Assembly (NCBI GenBank): GCA_016125095.1
Contig: WGMK01000011.1
Span: forward strand, 1 to 64,000
Length of the DNA: 64,000 bases
Direction: 5' to 3'
DNA from: Candidatus Hydrogenedens sp.
GTDB lineage: Bacteria; Hydrogenedentota; Hydrogenedentia; Hydrogenedentales; JAEUWI01
Part shown: positions 1 to 8,136 of the stretch, piece after piece
How positions within the stretch are numbered: the first letter of the stretch is position 1
Layout: each line of letters opens with the position of its first letter
Translations under genes and position numbers: made by a program
The notes under the pieces: generated by a model
What the model saw: only the letters and a program-made list of their open reading frames with translations
What the model was told of the DNA's origin: nothing
Database searches by the model: none

Positions 1-74
1 CAGAATGGTCGCCACGCACCGTCCGGACCCGCTTCTCTGTAGAAAAACGCTTGACGCGATTGTGAAAGAAAAAG

Positions 75-172
75 TGGAAGCGGACCCCAGAGGCTCATAG
101 GCTGCAGGTACTCTTGGGGAAGGAGTGACGTGAGGCAGAAATCTAACCGTACGCGCCCCAGGTCCGCTTCCA
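75..172. repeat. 12-bp perfect inverted repeat with 74-nt spacer
   Basis: TGGAAGCGGACC at 75-86 is exactly reverse-complemented at 161-172. It lies just downstream of the minus-strand fecR-like gene. Read on the minus strand, the second arm is followed by CTTTTTCTTTC, so it could form a long-looped terminator-like structure or bound a small structured RNA. The loop is too long for a classical terminator. No gene was recognised in 1-203. Confidence 0.4.
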
Positions 173-203
173 AAAATCGTTTTATCGAGTGAATGCTTCA
201 TTG

Positions 204-1499
204 CTATTGCCCCGCAATGACCGTCACTTCGGTAAAGTTCACTTCATAGTTCCCGTGGTTCACATTCGGCACCAGCCGCACGAACGCCGTCGTGCTGCGC
301 GGCGCGCGGTCCGCGGGAATTGCAATCTCAATCCAGCCCGGGCTGTCGCCCAGAAACAGGCTCGGCTCCAGGCGCCGCGAGAACAGGGGATTCATGTTCT
401 CGTCGTATACCAGCATGTCGTACGACAGCGGCTTTTCGCCCTCGGGAACCGGCGCCCACGCCAGCGAAAGCGCTCCGGGACGGCCCTCGAAGTTGTTGGT
501 ATCCACCCACCACACCTTCTCCGCCCGCAGCACCGAACGCGACAGGGGCGGAATGACCGAGAGGAATTCGCGGGTCGCCGCCGGATCCGACTCGATGCTG
601 TTGGTCCAAGCCAACGCCTCGGTCGTGTCCACGCTCGTCTTTACGATTTCGGTCTCGCCGGTCTTGAGCGTCGCCTGCTCGCCGGGATACATCACGACGA
701 ATCCTTCGCCGTTCTCCAGCGTCACTTCGCCTTCGTCGAGCACCACGCGCAGCCCGGCCTCGTTGGCCTCGACGCTGAACTTGGTGCCGAACACCGTCAC
801 CACGGCTTCCGGCGTACGCACCCGGAACCGCTGCTCGTGCTTCGCCACGCTGAACCAGGCCTTGCCCTTTTCCACGTGGATCGTCCGCGCATTGATGATC
901 CGGAAGCGGGTATCCGGTCCCGCCTTGATGAACGACGGCCCGGGCAAGCCGACCAGCGCCGACCCATCGGGGCCGGTCTCTATCGCGTCGCCCTGGCGCA
1001 GCAACTGCATCAGGGGCGCGTGATACGTCTGCAGGGTGCCCTCGTCGTGCACCAGCACATCGTTCCACGAGCCGGTCACCATGCCCACCAGCGTACGTTC
1101 TTCGTTCGTCGCGGGCGGCCAGGCGTACCAGATGGCCAGACCCAGCACGACCACCAGCATGGAGGCAACGGCCGGCGCGAAGGCCAGCAGGCGCCAGCGG
1201 GAGCTCGAAGGGTGCTTGGCGCGCCAGTTCGCTTCCTGTGCGTCGTCGACGCGCGTATAGGCCTGCGAGCCTTCCATTTCGGGCAGGTGCGCCATCACCG
1301 CCGGGCAGAGGTCTTTGTCCAGCCGGCGTTCGCCCATGGTCTCGAAAAGCAAGGCCGCCGTGTCTTGCTGGCGCTTGAGCGTCGCCTCGAGCGCGCTGTC
1401 TTCCGACAACTCGCGCTCCAGAATCACCCGCTCGGCCGTCGACAGTTCATCGTCGATGTAGCCTTGCAGCAGGTACTCTATTTTTGGTTTCGACGCCAC
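204..1499 (-). CDS. FecR-domain anti-sigma factor / membrane regulator
   Basis: 431 aa. The N-terminal ~50 residues (LLQGYIDDELSTAERVILER) look like the helical anti-sigma fold of the zinc-finger (ZAS) type but lack the His/Cys ligands. One membrane segment lies near residues 106-127 (VASMLVVVLGLAIWYAW). The periplasmic part carries the FecR core around residues 170-265, including VVTVFGTKFSVEA and VVLDEGEV. FecR-type proteins transmit a periplasmic signal to a partner ECF sigma factor. The gene starts inside the 3' end of the sigma factor gene (22-nt overlap), so the two are translationally coupled and almost certainly partners. The C-terminal ~150 residues, probably a ligand or carbohydrate-facing domain, were not recognised. 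The signal sensed is unknown. Confidence 0.85.
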   Translation of the reverse strand: MASKPKIEYLLQGYIDDELSTAERVILERELSEDSALEATLKRQQDTAALLFETMGERRLDKDLCPAVMAHLPEMEGSQAYTRVDDAQEANWRAKHPSSSRWRLLAFAPAVASMLVVVLGLAIWYAWPPATNEERTLVGMVTGSWNDVLVHDEGTLQTYHAPLMQLLRQGDAIETGPDGSALVGLPGPSFIKAGPDTRFRIINARTIHVEKGKAWFSVAKHEQRFRVRTPEAVVTVFGTKFSVEANEAGLRVVLDEGEVTLENGEGFVVMYPGEQATLKTGETEIVKTSVDTTEALAWTNSIESDPAATREFLSVIPPLSRSVLRAEKVWWVDTNNFEGRPGALSLAWAPVPEGEKPLSYDMLVYDENMNPLFSRRLEPSLFLGDSPGWIEIAIPADRAPRSTTAFVRLVPNVNHGNYEVNFTEVTVIAGQ

Positions 1500-2074
1500 G
1501 TAAACTCGTCCTTCGCAGGCTCTTCTTCGGTCAGCATTTCGCGCAGTTGCTGTCCCGCGCGATGCAGGATACCCCGCACTTCATCCCGGGATTCCCCGGT
1601 GAACTGACTGATTTCCTCGTAACTCAACTCTTGCATGTACCGCAACACCACCACCAGCCGGTACCGTTCAGGCAGCGCGTCAATCGCCATCTGAACCTTT
1701 TCGAAGCGCTCGCCGCGTTCCGCCGTGCCTAGAGGGCCGCGCCGGACATCTTCGAAGTCGATGGTCCGGCGGTGAGGAAGCGGCGTCTCGTGCCGCAGTC
1801 GCGGCAGGTTCCGCCGAAGCCAGTTGGCCGCCGTCCGTGTGGTGATTTCTTTCAACCACGATCCGAACTTTTCGGCCTCGCGCAGGTGGGGCAAGCTCCG
1901 ATAAGCCTGCCAGAACGCCTCCTGCGCGATGTCTTCCGCGCCGCCGTAACGGCCCGCGTAATAAAAGGCCGTGGCATGCACTGCGCCTTGATACCGCCGC
2001 ACGAGGGTCGCGTACGCTTCCGTATCGCCATCCAGGCACCGAAACACGAGCGCAGCATCTGTCTCCTGATGCAT
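1478..2074 (-). CDS. RNA polymerase sigma factor, ECF (sigma-70 family)
   Basis: 198 aa, normal for ECF sigma factors. Region 2 is visible near residues 25-90 (RYQGAVHATAFYYAGRYGGA, then EDIAQEAFWQAY and FGSWLKEITTRTAANWLRR). Region 4 lies near 130-180 (ALPERYRLVVVLRYMQELSY, then EEISQFTGESRDEVRGILHRA). It would direct RNA polymerase to a small regulon. A good Shine-Dalgarno (GAAGGA) lies 7-8 nt before the ATG. It is followed by the overlapping FecR-like gene, the usual cis arrangement of a sigma factor and its membrane anti-sigma. The C-terminal ~18 residues after region 4 are charged and of no evident function. The regulon cannot be read from this window. Confidence 0.92.
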   Translation of the reverse strand: MHQETDAALVFRCLDGDTEAYATLVRRYQGAVHATAFYYAGRYGGAEDIAQEAFWQAYRSLPHLREAEKFGSWLKEITTRTAANWLRRNLPRLRHETPLPHRRTIDFEDVRRGPLGTAERGERFEKVQMAIDALPERYRLVVVLRYMQELSYEEISQFTGESRDEVRGILHRAGQQLREMLTEEEPAKDEFTWRRNQK

Positions 2075-2196
2075 AACGCAAGTCCTTCCCCAAGTTGGGC
2101 TTCTGCCTCTATCTCGGTGCTCGCCTTCAACTTTCCGTATCTGGGCATAAAGTGGCCCGACACGGACAAGGTGTCACATTTAGTTCCAAATTGGAG

Positions 2197-3252
2197 CTAT
2201 TGGTGCCAAAGTGCCTGAATCGCGGGTGCAGCATGACCGGCTATTTCCAGCGGCTGCCGGAGATCCCGCTCGAAATCGGGCCGGTAAAAGGCGGCGACTT
2301 TGCCTTCACCACGGAGGGTGACTTCGCCTGCGCTCGCCGGAATCAGCAACACGCCGAAAGCCGGCAGCGCTTCCCGATCACCGTCGACTTCAATCTCGAG
2401 ATTCCCTTCCAGACCCAGCAGCAAACGCCACGCGCCGTTAGGCTGCCAGCTGTATTGCTGCTTCAGGGACCAGGCCTCGGCGGCGAACCAGGGGCAGGCC
2501 CCCAACACGGACCGGCGGCAGCCGGGACGGTTGTACCCCAGCGCCTGATCGGGCTTGGGACTCCCGGCCTCCCAGTTGGATACGGTCAGGGCCTTTTCGA
2601 TATGCAATTCGCGCGGCCGGCCCTGGGCGTCGGTCCGGCCCCAGTCGTACATGCGGTAAGTGAGGTCGCTGTTCTGCTGGATTTCGGCAATCAGCAGCCC
2701 GCCTCCAATGGCATGCACGGTACGCGCCGGCACGAAGATACAGTCTCCCTTGTGCAGCGGCACACGGGTCATGCGCTGGGGCACTGTGCCATCGCGCATC
2801 GCGGCCTCGATACCGGCCGCGGTCTCGGAAGCGGCGAAGCCCCGGTAGACATGCGCGTCCAGCTCGGCGTCGAGCGTGTACCACATCTCAGTCTTGCCGC
2901 CGTCGGGCTCGCCGAGCTGCGCGGCCAGGGCATCGTCGGGGTGCACCTGCACCGAAAGCGGTTCGGTGGCATGCAGGATTTTCAGCAGCACGGGAAAGCG
3001 ATCCCCCGGCGCGAGTGGCACCCCGGTTCCCACGATAGCCTCGGCATGGCGCGCCATGAGCGCATGCAGGGTTTCGCCCGGCAGGTTTACTACGATGGAA
3101 TCGCCATGCACGTGATCGGAAGCCAGCCAGGCCTCGCCCAGCGGACCTTCCGGTGCCTCGGGTCCGTAGATGTCGGCCAGCCGCCGCCCGCCCCAGGGCC
3201 GCCCGTAGAGCAGCGGCTGCAAACGCAATAGGGACGGGAGCGGTGTGCTCAC
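2197..3252 (-). CDS. manA: Mannose-6-phosphate isomerase, class I (cupin type)
   Basis: 351 aa. Interconverts mannose-6-phosphate and fructose-6-phosphate and feeds GDP-mannose and polysaccharide synthesis. Type I PMI signatures are FPVLLKILHATEPLSVQVHP (about residues 86-105, with the zinc ligands QVHPDD), KTEMWYTLDAE, and VPARTVHAIGGGLLIAEIQQ followed by NSDLTYRMYDWGR. The length fits the short bacterial class I subgroup. The start is GTG with GGAGG 9 nt upstream, and it overlaps the upstream MBL gene by 4 nt (GTGA), so it is translationally coupled. Other members of this family act on different phosphosugars, but the active-site motifs fit a PMI. A short palindrome (2181-2199) covers the stop codon. 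Confidence 0.88.
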   Translation of the reverse strand: MSTPLPSLLRLQPLLYGRPWGGRRLADIYGPEAPEGPLGEAWLASDHVHGDSIVVNLPGETLHALMARHAEAIVGTGVPLAPGDRFPVLLKILHATEPLSVQVHPDDALAAQLGEPDGGKTEMWYTLDAELDAHVYRGFAASETAAGIEAAMRDGTVPQRMTRVPLHKGDCIFVPARTVHAIGGGLLIAEIQQNSDLTYRMYDWGRTDAQGRPRELHIEKALTVSNWEAGSPKPDQALGYNRPGCRRSVLGACPWFAAEAWSLKQQYSWQPNGAWRLLLGLEGNLEIEVDGDREALPAFGVLLIPASAGEVTLRGEGKVAAFYRPDFERDLRQPLEIAGHAAPAIQALWHQ

Positions 3253-4238
3253 GAGACCATGCCTCCCTCGGTGCGCTGGTAATACAAGACCCCGTCGCGG
3301 TGTTCGGAGCGCAGCTTGCCCGCCGCCTCGAGCACCTCCAACTGGCCGGTCGCCACCGACAACCCGAGGTACAGGTGCGGCATTTCGAGTTCGGGATAGA
3401 GAATCTGCGCGACGGCGAAGGGCGGCGCGCCTTCCTCAGGCAGCCGCTCGAGGATCCGCCGGTTCTTCCGGTCGTGCTGTTTCAGGATGCCGTCAATCAC
3501 GTGTACGGGATCCTCGATCGGCTTGCCGTGTCCCGGGTAGCAGGTGCCGAGGGGCAGCGCGCGCGAGCGATGGAGCGAGGCCTGATACTCGACCAGTGCC
3601 TTACCGCGGGTCTGCCCCGGATTCGGCCTCCGGAGCAGCGGGTTCGGGTTGAAGCGTTCGAGGATATGATCGCCCGCGATGCTGAACCCGCGGTCGCGAT
3701 GCACAAAAAGCGTATCCGTCGAGGAATGCCCCGGCACGTGGTATACGTCGAAGCCGTCAATCTGCGAGGCATCGGGCAGGACGCGGTCGATCTCGAAGTG
3801 GTCGATCATGTCCTTGTAGGCATCCCACAGCAGCATCGAGCTTTCCTGCTCGTCGGCCGGCACGCCGAGTTCGGTCATCAGCGCGATGTAATATTTCTTG
3901 CGGGAATTGTCGCCGTCCTCGCCATCGCCCAGGCGGCTCTGCATCACCACGTCCGGATGCGCCCAGGTCTCCGCGCCGGATTCCTCGACCAGCCGGTGCA
4001 ACAGCCCGCAGTGATCGATGTGATGGTGGGTGAGCACGATGCGCTCGAGATCGCGCACCTCGACCCCCTCGGCCCGCAGGAGTTCGCGCAGGGCGGTCTC
4101 GCAGTCCTCGGTCTTGGGTCCGGTATCGAAGAGCGTGAGCGCCTCGCCGCGGTACAGGAACAGATTTACCGGCCCCACGATAAAGGGTGTCGGTACCGAG
4201 ACGGGAACGAGTATTTCGCCAACTGCGGACACGGCCAC
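3249..4238 (-). CDS. MBL-fold metallo-hydrolase
   Basis: 329 aa. Metallo-beta-lactamase fold hydrolase with the HxHxDH metal motif (THHHIDHCG, about residues 89-97), a second His in VPGHSSTDTLF, the bridging Asp in AGDHIL and a later YPGHGKP. This is the glyoxalase II-like/beta-lactamase-like group. Residues after ~235 form a helical C-terminal domain, as in LACTB2-like and related hydrolases. The substrate cannot be told. The start is GTG one nt after the prepilin-peptidase stop, and the gene overlaps manA by 4 nt, so the three form one transcript. A GTG two codons further in is an alternative start. Nothing in the context links the hydrolase to pilin or mannose metabolism beyond co-transcription. 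Confidence 0.82.
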   Translation of the reverse strand: MAVSAVGEILVPVSVPTPFIVGPVNLFLYRGEALTLFDTGPKTEDCETALRELLRAEGVEVRDLERIVLTHHHIDHCGLLHRLVEESGAETWAHPDVVMQSRLGDGEDGDNSRKKYYIALMTELGVPADEQESSMLLWDAYKDMIDHFEIDRVLPDASQIDGFDVYHVPGHSSTDTLFVHRDRGFSIAGDHILERFNPNPLLRRPNPGQTRGKALVEYQASLHRSRALPLGTCYPGHGKPIEDPVHVIDGILKQHDRKNRRILERLPEEGAPPFAVAQILYPELEMPHLYLGLSVATGQLEVLEAAGKLRSEHRDGVLYYQRTEGGMVS

Positions 4239-4239
4239 C

Positions 4240-5172
4240 TCAGATGCTGTAGAGCGTGCCGGAACCCGAATCGAGGGTAACGAAGTCGACGTACAGCTGC
4301 ACCAGCTCCGGTCCGTACAAGACGAACAAGAACCCGGCCAGCGCCAGGTAGGGACCGAAGGGCAGGTAATGCCCCTCGAGTTCGATCTCGTCGTCGGAGG
4401 CCGCTTCCTTCTTCTCGCCGGCGGCGGCTTCGGGCTTTTCGGACGGCCCCTTGAAGCGGAAGTACGCGATGACGCCGACCCCGATAAAGCTGCCCAGCAG
4501 GCAGGCCAGGAAGAACGTGCCCAACACGCCCTGCCACCCCACGAAGCCGCCGATCATCGCCAGCAGCTTCACATCGCCGAAGCCCATGCCCGGCTTCTTG
4601 AGCAACACGACGGTGACGCGGTCGATGACGAAGGGAATGGCCCCGCCGAGCAGGATCCCCGCGCCGGCGTCGATCGGATTCAGCACGCGCAGGCCGCTGG
4701 CTTCGCCCAAGAACATACCCGCCACGGCCACGGCCAGCCCGGCCGGGATGCCCGGATAGGTAATCTCGTCCGGAATCGTCCAGTCCGCGAAGTCCTGAAA
4801 CGTACAGACCACCAGCGCGAAGGCCAGCATCATGTAGACCGGCGAGGCAATGGTAAAACCGAATTTCCAGTACACCAGCAGGAATAGCAGGGCGGTCAGC
4901 AGTTCGACCAGCGGGTACTGCCAATGAATCGACGTGCTGCAATAGCGGCACTTGCCACGCAGAAAGACCCAGCCGACGATCGGGATGTTGTCGTACCACG
5001 CCAGCGGATGCATGCACTTGGGGCATCGTGAGCCCGGCTTGACGATGGACTGCCCCACCGGCCAGCGCGCCACGCATACATTGGCAAAGCTGCCGAGCAC
5101 CGCGCCGAGGGCGAAGGCGGTGGTCATGAAGAGCGGCTGCAGCGCGTCGGCCGCGCGGATAAGGTAGAGCAT
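4240..5172 (-). CDS. Prepilin peptidase / N-methyltransferase (PilD-like)
   Basis: 310 aa from the ATG at 5172; an in-frame TTG at 5187 would add five residues but has no ribosome site. Inner-membrane aspartyl protease that removes prepilin leaders and can methylate the new N-terminus. It has the N-terminal methylase part with paired cysteines (CPKC and CRYC, a zinc ribbon). The first catalytic Asp is in CTFQDFADWTIPDEITYPG and the second in GMGFGDVKLLAMIGG. There are seven to eight membrane segments. An extra charged cytoplasmic stretch near residues 240-265 (AAAGEKKEAASDDEIELEG) precedes the last helix pair. The likely substrate in this window is the prepilin-like protein at 20229-21266. 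It lies upstream of, and runs into, the MBL and manA genes. Confidence 0.9.
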   Translation of the reverse strand: MLYLIRAADALQPLFMTTAFALGAVLGSFANVCVARWPVGQSIVKPGSRCPKCMHPLAWYDNIPIVGWVFLRGKCRYCSTSIHWQYPLVELLTALLFLLVYWKFGFTIASPVYMMLAFALVVCTFQDFADWTIPDEITYPGIPAGLAVAVAGMFLGEASGLRVLNPIDAGAGILLGGAIPFVIDRVTVVLLKKPGMGFGDVKLLAMIGGFVGWQGVLGTFFLACLLGSFIGVGVIAYFRFKGPSEKPEAAAGEKKEAASDDEIELEGHYLPFGPYLALAGFLFVLYGPELVQLYVDFVTLDSGSGTLYSI

Positions 5173-5250
5173 CTGCAGGGGTTCCAAGGGCTAAGTCGTT
5201 GCAAGCCGCGAGTATAGGCAGCGTTGGCGCTTGGGCGCAAGTGGCAGGCG

Positions 5251-5910
5251 CTATTTCGTGGCGGTGCCCAGGATATGCGGTGCGACGATGATGAACGGAT
5301 TCTTAATGTGCCGTTCCTCGATGGACACCGCGCCAAACCCCGCCGCGCGCAGCAGCGAGGCCGTATCCCGGTTGGGATTGCAGCCGTCGCCGATTTTCCG
5401 CCAGGCCGGGGCGAGGAAGTCCTGGGCGCGCCGCATCAGGCTACCGGGAGTCGCAGCCACATGCTCGATAAAGTAGAACTTGCCGCCCGGCTTGAGCACC
5501 CGATGGATTTCGCTGAGCGCCAGTTCGGGCTGATACACCGAGCACAACACCAGCGTGCTGACGACCGCGTCCACCGACGCGTCCGGCAGGTGGATTTCCT
5601 CGGCGTGCCCGCCATCCAGCGATAGCGTTAGCCCGGATTCCTCGGCGGCCGCCTTGAGGTAGGGATGCATGAACGGGTTCGGCTCGACGCCGCGCACATG
5701 CACGCCCGCAGGAAAGTGCCGGAAATTGATGCCGGCACCCGGCCCGATTTCCACGACCTCGCCCGACAGATCCGCGAACAACTTGTCCTTGATGCGGCCG
5801 TAGGATTTTTCGAGCGGGGTCGTCGCGCGGCTCCACGCCCAGGCGAAGAAATGCTCGCTCCACGCGGCACGGCGCTCGGGATGAAACGGCTTGCGGCCGC
5901 AGGTACACAT
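5251..5910 (-). CDS. Class I SAM-dependent methyltransferase
   Basis: 219 aa. Rossmann-type methyltransferase of the UbiE/METTL7-like group. Motif I is VVEIGPGAGINFRHFP (about residues 51-66), the motif II acidic residue is in GVEPNPFMHPYL, motif post-II is VVSTLVLCSVYQPELAL and motif III is LKPGGKFYFIEHV. The N-terminus starts MCTCGRK. The substrate is unknown. Shine-Dalgarno AAGGAG lies 7 nt before the ATG. The gene 75 nt upstream on the same strand encodes a 44-residue peptide of the conserved short-peptide family described in the findings, so the enzyme may be co-transcribed with it. A link between the two is only inference. Confidence 0.82.
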   Translation of the reverse strand: MCTCGRKPFHPERRAAWSEHFFAWAWSRATTPLEKSYGRIKDKLFADLSGEVVEIGPGAGINFRHFPAGVHVRGVEPNPFMHPYLKAAAEESGLTLSLDGGHAEEIHLPDASVDAVVSTLVLCSVYQPELALSEIHRVLKPGGKFYFIEHVAATPGSLMRRAQDFLAPAWRKIGDGCNPNRDTASLLRAAGFGAVSIEERHIKNPFIIVAPHILGTATK

Positions 5911-5985
5911 GCGCGGACTCCTTCTGGCTGGGCTCGCGCAGTGATACCAGAGCCCCGCGTGCGGAATCCAGCGGCCCGCGGGTGG

Positions 5986-6120
5986 CTAATTCTTGCCGAA
6001 GGCCCCGCCCAGGATAAACGTAACCACGCTCAGCCACACCTGAAAGAAGATGTTCGCCACCGGATCGCCGAACTGCTTCGAATCGGCCTTCGCCACGCTG
6101 ATGTGTTTCAAGTGCTTCAT
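5986..6120 (-). CDS. Short hydrophobic peptide, family member A (44 aa)
   Basis: 44 aa starting MKHLKHISVAKADSKQFGD and ending with a hydrophobic segment (NIFFQVWLSVVTFILGGAFG) before KN. A textbook Shine-Dalgarno (GGAGGT, 8 nt before ATG) supports translation from 6120; a longer reading frame from 6282 lacks such support. The first 12 residues match those of two other short genes in this window (24772-24894 and 24920-25051): M-[KR]-H-L-x-[HT]-[IV]-S-V-[AQ]-[KR]-A. The codons differ among copies, so conservation is at the protein level. The tail diverges but is a single membrane-like helix in all three. Function unknown. Possibilities are a small membrane protein, a toxin-like peptide or a leader-core precursor. 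It lies directly upstream of a methyltransferase gene. Confidence 0.7.
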   Translation of the reverse strand: MKHLKHISVAKADSKQFGDPVANIFFQVWLSVVTFILGGAFGKN

Positions 6121-6258
6121 GTTGCCATACCTCCGTAATGCTGGAACCTGCTTACCAGACGCGCCGAAGCCACGGATATTCACCCGCTCCTTGCGCCGCC
6201 GCGCACCGGTACCCCAGAATACCGGCCACCTGAAGCCGTATTGCCTGGAGTCCGCCCC

Positions 6259-8133
6259 GTGAAATCGAACGCCGCGCTGCATTTGTGTCTGCTTCTCGCG
6301 CTCGCCGCAGTGCTGTTCTCCGTCAACCTGGGCGGCTACGACCTCTGGCCCGCCGACGAGCCCCGCTACGCCGAGGTCGCCCGCGAGATGATGGTGAGCG
6401 GCGATTACGTAGTGCCGACGGTGAACGGCGAGACGTACTTCGAAAAGCCGCCGCTGCTGTTCTGGTCGCAGGCGCTACTCTCGCTGCCGGGCGGCGAGGT
6501 GACCGAATGGACCGCGCGCCTGCCCTCGGTACTCTCCGCGCTGTTCGTGCTCGTGCTGACGTGGCTGCTCGCGCGCAAGCTGTTCGACGACTCCACCGCA
6601 TTCTGGTCGGTGCTGATATTGCTGACCATGCAGCGGTTCTGGTGGCAGGCGCGCACCGGGCAGATAGACATGCTCCTCACCGCCTGCATGATGCTCTCGC
6701 TCTACGCCTTCTGGAACTGGGAACTCTCGCGCCGCCGCGGCTGGCTGGCGCTGCTCTATGGCGGCATGGCGCTGGGACTGCTCGCGAAGGGGCCGCCCGC
6801 GCTCGTGTTTCCGCTGCTGTGCATCGTGGCGTACCACTGGCGCAACCGCTTGGGACGCAAGCAAACCCATTGGGTGCTGGGCACGCTGGCGGCGCTGGCC
6901 ATCATGGCGCTTTGGTTCGTTCCCGCGCGCATGATGGCGGCTGGCACCGCCGAGGACTTGGCGCAGGGCGGCATGGCGGGCAACATCTTCCGCAACACCA
7001 TCGGCCGCATGGTGCTGGGCGTGAGCAAGGCGGACTGGCCGTGGATGTACCTCGAGACCATCCCGGTCGATGTGTTGCCGTGGGCCCTGCTGCTGCCATG
7101 GACCCTGCCGTGGATCTGGCGCACGCGCAACAGCAGCGCCAGCCACCGCCTGCTCTGGTGCTGGACCGTGCCCGCGCTGATCTTCTTCTCCATCAGCATC
7201 GGCAAACGCGCCATCTATATCCTGCCGCTGTTTCCAGTCTTCGCCATCTACATCGCCGCGAGCCTGTCTTCCTTCGACCAGGCTTCCGAACGCGCCAAGA
7301 AGATTGTCGTGCGGTTGCTCGCGGGCGTGTTCGGGTTGCTCGGTGTGCTGGTGCTGGCCGCGCCCGCGCTGGTGAAGGACTACGACGTGTCCGGCGCCGA
7401 GCCGCTGGCCCTGTTCCTCGCGGCCGGCGTCGCCGTGCTGCTGCTGGCGAACCGGCTGCCCGTCGCGCGTCCGCAGGTCGCGGCGATTGCCATCGCCATG
7501 TCGACCCTCTACGTCGGCGCCGCGTTTGTGGTCTTGCCGGTGGCGAACCGTTTCAAGGGCTCCGCAGCGCTTTGTCAGCCCCTGCGCGACCTGAGCGAGG
7601 CCGGTACCGAGTACCGACTCTATGCCGTGGGCTTTTCGCGCGAGGAATACATGTTCTACGCGGAGAAATACCACACGCCGATCCTCACCGACCTCGTCGG
7701 GCGCGCGAGCATTCCGCCGGATGACTTGATGAAGACGGCGATGCTCCAGCGCGACGCCAAGCACCTGCTGCAGAAAGCGGTTGACAAGGTTCCCGTGACC
7801 AGTTGGGAACACGTGACCGAGGCCGAGCGGGAAGCGCTGGAAACGGCGGCCCGCAATGCGCTGCATGAATCGGATCTCGACCCCGCGATGCTGCAAACCT
7901 TCGAGGCGCAGCTGCAGCAGGAAATCGACGCTTACGCCACGGAATTCCTCGGCGGCTCCCCCGCCTTTATGTTCGTGCAGAATGAGGACTGGCCCTGGCT
8001 CATCGCCCTCTGCCCGCAACTGAACCAGACGCGCTTCATCCACGGCGACGCGGTCGGCCGTCGCGATGTGCTGCTGCTGAGCAACGAAGCCGGCGCTGCG
8101 CTGGTGCCACCGCGCGAATCCACGGGAGGCTGA
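6259..8133 (+). CDS. Glycosyltransferase family 39 protein (ArnT-like)
   Basis: 624 aa from the GTG at 6259 (TGGAG 8 nt upstream); an in-frame TTG at 6241 is less likely. Integral membrane GT-C glycosyltransferase that uses polyprenyl-phosphate sugars. It has the N-terminal first-loop acidic motif LWPADEPRYAEVAREM and the FEKPPLLFWSQALL segment typical of ArnT/PMT-type GT39 enzymes. About eleven to twelve membrane segments are followed by a soluble C-terminal region (about residues 470-624). The acceptor could be lipid A, protein or another glycan and cannot be told. It ends 3 nt before the aminotransferase gene, which suggests an operon. It is divergent from the peptide/methyltransferase pair. 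Confidence 0.88.
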   Translation: MKSNAALHLCLLLALAAVLFSVNLGGYDLWPADEPRYAEVAREMMVSGDYVVPTVNGETYFEKPPLLFWSQALLSLPGGEVTEWTARLPSVLSALFVLVLTWLLARKLFDDSTAFWSVLILLTMQRFWWQARTGQIDMLLTACMMLSLYAFWNWELSRRRGWLALLYGGMALGLLAKGPPALVFPLLCIVAYHWRNRLGRKQTHWVLGTLAALAIMALWFVPARMMAAGTAEDLAQGGMAGNIFRNTIGRMVLGVSKADWPWMYLETIPVDVLPWALLLPWTLPWIWRTRNSSASHRLLWCWTVPALIFFSISIGKRAIYILPLFPVFAIYIAASLSSFDQASERAKKIVVRLLAGVFGLLGVLVLAAPALVKDYDVSGAEPLALFLAAGVAVLLLANRLPVARPQVAAIAIAMSTLYVGAAFVVLPVANRFKGSAALCQPLRDLSEAGTEYRLYAVGFSREEYMFYAEKYHTPILTDLVGRASIPPDDLMKTAMLQRDAKHLLQKAVDKVPVTSWEHVTEAEREALETAARNALHESDLDPAMLQTFEAQLQQEIDAYATEFLGGSPAFMFVQNEDWPWLIALCPQLNQTRFIHGDAVGRRDVLLLSNEAGAALVPPRESTGG

Positions 8134-8136
8134 CCC

